64,000 nt of DNA from Pseudomonas fragi (GTDB lineage Bacteria > Pseudomonadota > Gammaproteobacteria > Pseudomonadales > Pseudomonadaceae): contig NZ_NQKQ01000004.1 of the NCBI RefSeq assembly GCF_002269505.1, forward strand, positions 64,301 to 128,300. The letters are read 5' to 3'. The notes beneath the pieces were generated by a model. The model was not told the DNA's origin. It saw nothing but the letters and a program-made list of their open reading frames with translations, and did no database searches. This document shows positions 61,483 through 64,000 of this stretch, one piece after another. Position 1 is the first letter of the stretch. The number at the start of each line of letters is the position of its first letter. The translations under genes were made by a program, and so were the position numbers.

Positions 61483-61523
61483 GCCAGGTGACGTAACGGC
61501 TTGCAAGCGTTACCTTACCTGGC
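61483..61523 (+). promoter_or_regulatory. Long imperfect hairpin in the murA-hisG leader
   Basis: Outer arms GCCAGGT (61483-61489) and ACCTGGC (61517-61523), then a 3x3 internal loop, then GTAACG with CGTTAC and the inner CTTG/CAAG with one bulged G. No U-run follows. It could be an RNA regulatory structure or an operator. Confidence 0.5.
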
Positions 61524-61538
61524 CTCGAATCGTTCAAG

Positions 61539-61560
61539 TCGAGCCTGATATCAGGCTCGA
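61539..61560. promoter_or_regulatory. 22-bp perfect palindrome before hisG
   Basis: The arms TCGAGCCTGAT and ATCAGGCTCGA are perfect complements with no spacer, extended after a 2-base bulge by CAAG (61535-61538) and CTTG (61563-61566). It lies 60 bases upstream of the hisG ATG, and could be a dimer operator or a hairpin. Confidence 0.5.
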
Positions 61561-61620
61561 TGCTTGTCCGGCGCCGATTGCGCACGGGCAAAAGTACCCT
61601 GATAAGGACTTACGTTTCCC

Positions 61621-62256
61621 ATGTTGACCATTGCACTGTCCAAGGGCCGTATCCTTGACGACACCCTGCCGCTTCTGGCCGAAGCAGGCATTGTGCCGAC
61701 CGAGAATCCGGACAAAAGCCGCAAGCTGATCATCCCGACTTCACAGCCCGACGTCCGCCTGCTGATCGTCCGTGCCACCGACGTGCCGACTTACGTTGAG
61801 CATGGTGCCGCCGACCTCGGTGTGGCCGGTAAAGACGTGCTGATGGAGTACGGTGGCCAGGACCTGTACGAGCCGCTGGACCTGCAGATTGCCCAGTGCA
61901 AGCTGATGACCGCCGGTGCCATTGGTGTCGCCGAACCCAAGGGCCGTCTGCGCGTTGCGACCAAGTTCGTCAACGTCGCCAAGCGTTACTACGCCGAACA
62001 AGGCCGTCAGGTCGACATCATCAAGCTGTACGGCTCGATGGAGCTGGCCCCGCTGATTGGCCTGGCCGACAAGATCATTGACGTGGTCGATACCGGCAAC
62101 ACCTTGCGCGCCAATGGCCTGGAACCCCAGGAATTCATTGCCGCCATCAGCTCCCGCCTGGTGGTTAACAAGGCTTCGATGAAAATGCAGCACGCCCGTA
62201 TTCAAGCCCTGATCGATACCCTGCGCAAAGCAGTGGAATCTCGACACCGCGGCTGA
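61621..62256 (+). CDS. hisG: ATP phosphoribosyltransferase, short form
   Basis: A 211-residue HisG of the short type, lacking the C-terminal regulatory domain; it needs HisZ, which is not in this window. Motifs are [34 protein letters not shown] and the PRPP loop [14 protein letters not shown]. It starts the histidine pathway and is followed by hisD and hisC. The ATG at 61621 has a GATAAGGA upstream. Confidence 0.96.
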   Translation: MLTIALSKGRILDDTLPLLAEAGIVPTENPDKSRKLIIPTSQPDVRLLIVRATDVPTYVEHGAADLGVAGKDVLMEYGGQDLYEPLDLQIAQCKLMTAGAIGVAEPKGRLRVATKFVNVAKRYYAEQGRQVDIIKLYGSMELAPLIGLADKIIDVVDTGNTLRANGLEPQEFIAAISSRLVVNKASMKMQHARIQALIDTLRKAVESRHRG

Positions 62257-62404
62257 CTCACCTGCGCGGCTTCTTGCCGCGCCCATCTATCCGCGCAATA
62301 GCCAGAAATCTCAGGTACCCACGCGGATGGCTTGGTAGTCTTGTGGTGCCTGAGCTGTGCAAAACCCCTATTCCAAGCATTCGCCCATTACCGAGGCCCT
62401 CGCT

Positions 62405-63730
62405 ATGACCGCTCCCACTGCAATTCGCCGACTCAACGCTGCTGACCCGGACTTCGCGCAGCATCTGGATCATCTGCTGAGCTGGGAAAGTGTGTCTGAC
62501 GACTCGGTCAACCAGCGTGTGCTCGACATCATCAAGGCCGTGCGCGAGCGCGGTGATGCAGCCCTGGTCGAATTCACCCAGCGTTTCGACGGCCTTGAAG
62601 TGGCCTCGATGGCTGACCTGATCCTGCCGCGCGAGCGTCTGGAACTGGCCCTGACCCGCATCACTGCGCCACAACGTGAAGCACTGGAAACAGCCGCACA
62701 GCGCGTGCGCAGCTACCACGAAAAACAGAAACAGGACTCCTGGAGCTACACCGAAGCCGATGGCACGGTGCTGGGCCAGAAAGTCACGCCGCTGGATCGA
62801 GCCGGTCTGTACGTACCGGGTGGCAAGGCGTCGTACCCGTCGTCGGTGCTGATGAACGCGATTCCGGCCAAGGTTGCTGGCGTAACCGAAGTGGTGATGG
62901 TCGTGCCGACCCCGCGTGGCGAAATCAATGAGCTGGTGCTGGCTGCCGCCTGCATTGCGGGCGTTGACCGGGTGTTCACCATTGGTGGTGCTCAAGCGGT
63001 TGCAGCACTGGCTTATGGCACCGAAAGTGTGCCGAAAGTAGACAAAGTAGTAGGCCCGGGCAACATCTATGTCGCTACTGCCAAGCGCCATGTGTTTGGC
63101 CAGGTCGGTATCGACATGATCGCCGGCCCTTCGGAAATTCTCGTGGTCTGCGATGGCCAGACCGACCCGGACTGGATTGCCATGGACCTGTTCTCCCAGG
63201 CCGAGCACGACGAAGACGCGCAGGCGATTCTGGTCAGCCCCGATGCCGAGTTCCTCGACAAGGTAGCGGCCAGCATCGCCAAACTGCTGCCGACCATGGA
63301 GCGCGCCGAAATCATCGAAACCTCGATCAATGGTCGCGGTGCACTGATTCAGGTGAACGACATGCAGCAGGCGATCGACGTCGCCAACCGCATTGCCCCG
63401 GAACACCTGGAGCTGTCGGTGGCTGACCCGCAAGCCTGGTTGCCGCAGATCCGCCACGCTGGTGCGATTTTCATGGGGCGTCACACCTCCGAGGCGTTGG
63501 GCGACTACTGCGCGGGGCCCAACCATGTATTGCCGACTTCCGGCACGGCGCGTTTTTCGTCGCCGCTGGGGGTGTATGACTTCCAGAAGCGCTCCTCGAT
63601 CATCTTCTGCTCTGAGCAGGGTGCTTCCGAGTTGGGCAAAACCGCTTCGATTCTCGCCCGCGGCGAGTCGCTGACCGGTCACGCCCGCAGTGCCGAATAC
63701 CGCATCCTCGCCGACAAACAGGGGCAATAA
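62405..63730 (+). CDS. hisD: Histidinol dehydrogenase
   Basis: A 441-residue zinc enzyme oxidising histidinol to histidine in two NAD steps. Motifs are [45 protein letters not shown], and [13 protein letters not shown], with zinc ligands in [13 protein letters not shown]. The ATG at 62405 is preferred; a GTG at 62357 would add a 16-residue non-conserved extension. Confidence 0.97.
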   Translation: MTAPTAIRRLNAADPDFAQHLDHLLSWESVSDDSVNQRVLDIIKAVRERGDAALVEFTQRFDGLEVASMADLILPRERLELALTRITAPQREALETAAQRVRSYHEKQKQDSWSYTEADGTVLGQKVTPLDRAGLYVPGGKASYPSSVLMNAIPAKVAGVTEVVMVVPTPRGEINELVLAAACIAGVDRVFTIGGAQAVAALAYGTESVPKVDKVVGPGNIYVATAKRHVFGQVGIDMIAGPSEILVVCDGQTDPDWIAMDLFSQAEHDEDAQAILVSPDAEFLDKVAASIAKLLPTMERAEIIETSINGRGALIQVNDMQQAIDVANRIAPEHLELSVADPQAWLPQIRHAGAIFMGRHTSEALGDYCAGPNHVLPTSGTARFSSPLGVYDFQKRSSIIFCSEQGASELGKTASILARGESLTGHARSAEYRILADKQGQ

Positions 63731-63732
63731 GC

Positions 63733-64000
63733 ATGAGCAAGTTCTGGAGTCCATTCGTAAAAGAGCTGGTGCCTTATGTGCCGGGCGAGCAGCCGAAGCT
63801 GACCAAACTGGTCAAGCTCAACACCAATGAAAACCCCTACGGGCCTTCGCCTAAAGCACTGGCAGCGATGCAGGCCGAAATCAACGACAACCTGCGTCTG
63901 TACCCGGACCCCAACAGTGACCTGCTCAAGCAGGCGGTGGCGGAGTACTACGGCGTGCAGATCGATCAGGTGTTCCTGGGCAACGGCTCTGACGAAGTGC
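63733..64000 (+). CDS. hisC: Histidinol-phosphate aminotransferase (5' part only)
   Basis: Partial gene cut by the right edge; the first 89 codons are present. It begins [22 protein letters not shown] and has [16 protein letters not shown] and [16 protein letters not shown], typical of HisC. The PLP-binding lysine lies beyond the window. It starts two bases after the hisD stop. Confidence 0.94.
   Translation, partial: MSKFWSPFVKELVPYVPGEQPKLTKLVKLNTNENPYGPSPKALAAMQAEINDNLRLYPDPNSDLLKQAVAEYYGVQIDQVFLGNGSDEV

Noticed and set aside
62258..63754. A 498-codon open frame antisense to hisD
   Set aside because: Shadow of hisD; no family motifs and it would run through the hisG-hisD spacer.

Overview
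The window is a chromosomal segment of a Pseudomonas, most likely of the P. fluorescens/P. putida lineage. The evidence is gene content and order (ychF-pth-rplY-prs-tRNA-Gln-ispE-lolB, hemA-prfA-prmC-moeB-murI, mreBCD-maf-rng-yhdP-tldD, fagA-fumC-sodA, rpoN-hpf-ptsN-rapZ-ptsO, mlaFEDCB-ibaG-murA-hisGDC), a PagL lipid A deacylase, and scattered REP-type inverted repeats. It is almost entirely core genome and very dense, with no gap over 300 bases. I see no prophage, insertion sequence, CRISPR array or rRNA operon. From memory of P. aeruginosa PAO1, the left 28 kb follows PA4673-PA4643 and the right 36 kb follows PA4485-PA4447, so a rearrangement junction probably lies near 28.1 kb.

Layout. 1-6.2 kb, minus strand: translation and precursor genes (ychF, pth, rplY, prs, tRNA-Gln, ispE, lolB, a TPR lipoprotein). 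6.4-11.7 kb, plus strand: hemA, prfA, prmC, moeB, murI, then pagL. 11.7-20.1 kb, minus strand: a YkgJ-type cysteine-cluster protein, then an eight-gene overlapping operon read from 20.03 kb down to 12.1 kb: YbgA-like protein, MerR-type regulator, phrB photolyase, SDR, FAD oxidoreductase, DUF1365, CFA-synthase-like methyltransferase, DUF2878 membrane protein. 20.2-23.3 kb: a renalase-like FAD protein divergent from a TIGR01777 epimerase and hemH. 23.4-28.5 kb: uraA-upp, hpt, an AEC transporter, a CaCA exchanger and an RlpA-like lipoprotein. 28.7-31.9 kb: gatCAB. 32-45.3 kb: mreBCD, maf, rng, yhdP, a nitrilase-like amidase, tldD, darP and pmbA. 45.4-49.3 kb: a Fur-controlled fagA-fumC-orf-sodA-ZIP operon. 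49.4-56.4 kb, minus strand: kdsD-kdsC-lptC-lptA-lptB-rpoN-hpf-ptsN-rapZ-ptsO. 56.7-64 kb, plus strand: mlaFEDCB, ibaG, murA, hisG, hisD and the start of hisC.

The most interesting system is the 12.1-21.3 kb region. In front of the eight-gene operon are two copies of TGTACA-N12-TGTACA. One brackets the -35 and one covers the expected start of a near-consensus sigma70 promoter. This matches the direct repeat described for the light-responsive LitR/PplR regulators of P. putida. A third, weaker site lies between the renalase-like gene and the TIGR01777 gene. The operon's own MerR-type regulator resembles those proteins and lacks the cobalamin-binding and capping residues. The operon therefore looks like a light-derepressed module joining DNA photorepair to membrane-lipid modification, next to haem genes whose intermediates are photosensitisers. 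Other points worth checking are a probable ATT start codon for mreC, a large structured leader before hisG, mutually exclusive hairpins between rng and yhdP, a Gln in place of the conserved alpha-1 Glu of a CaCA exchanger, and a DUF2878 C-terminus encoded by a REP element.
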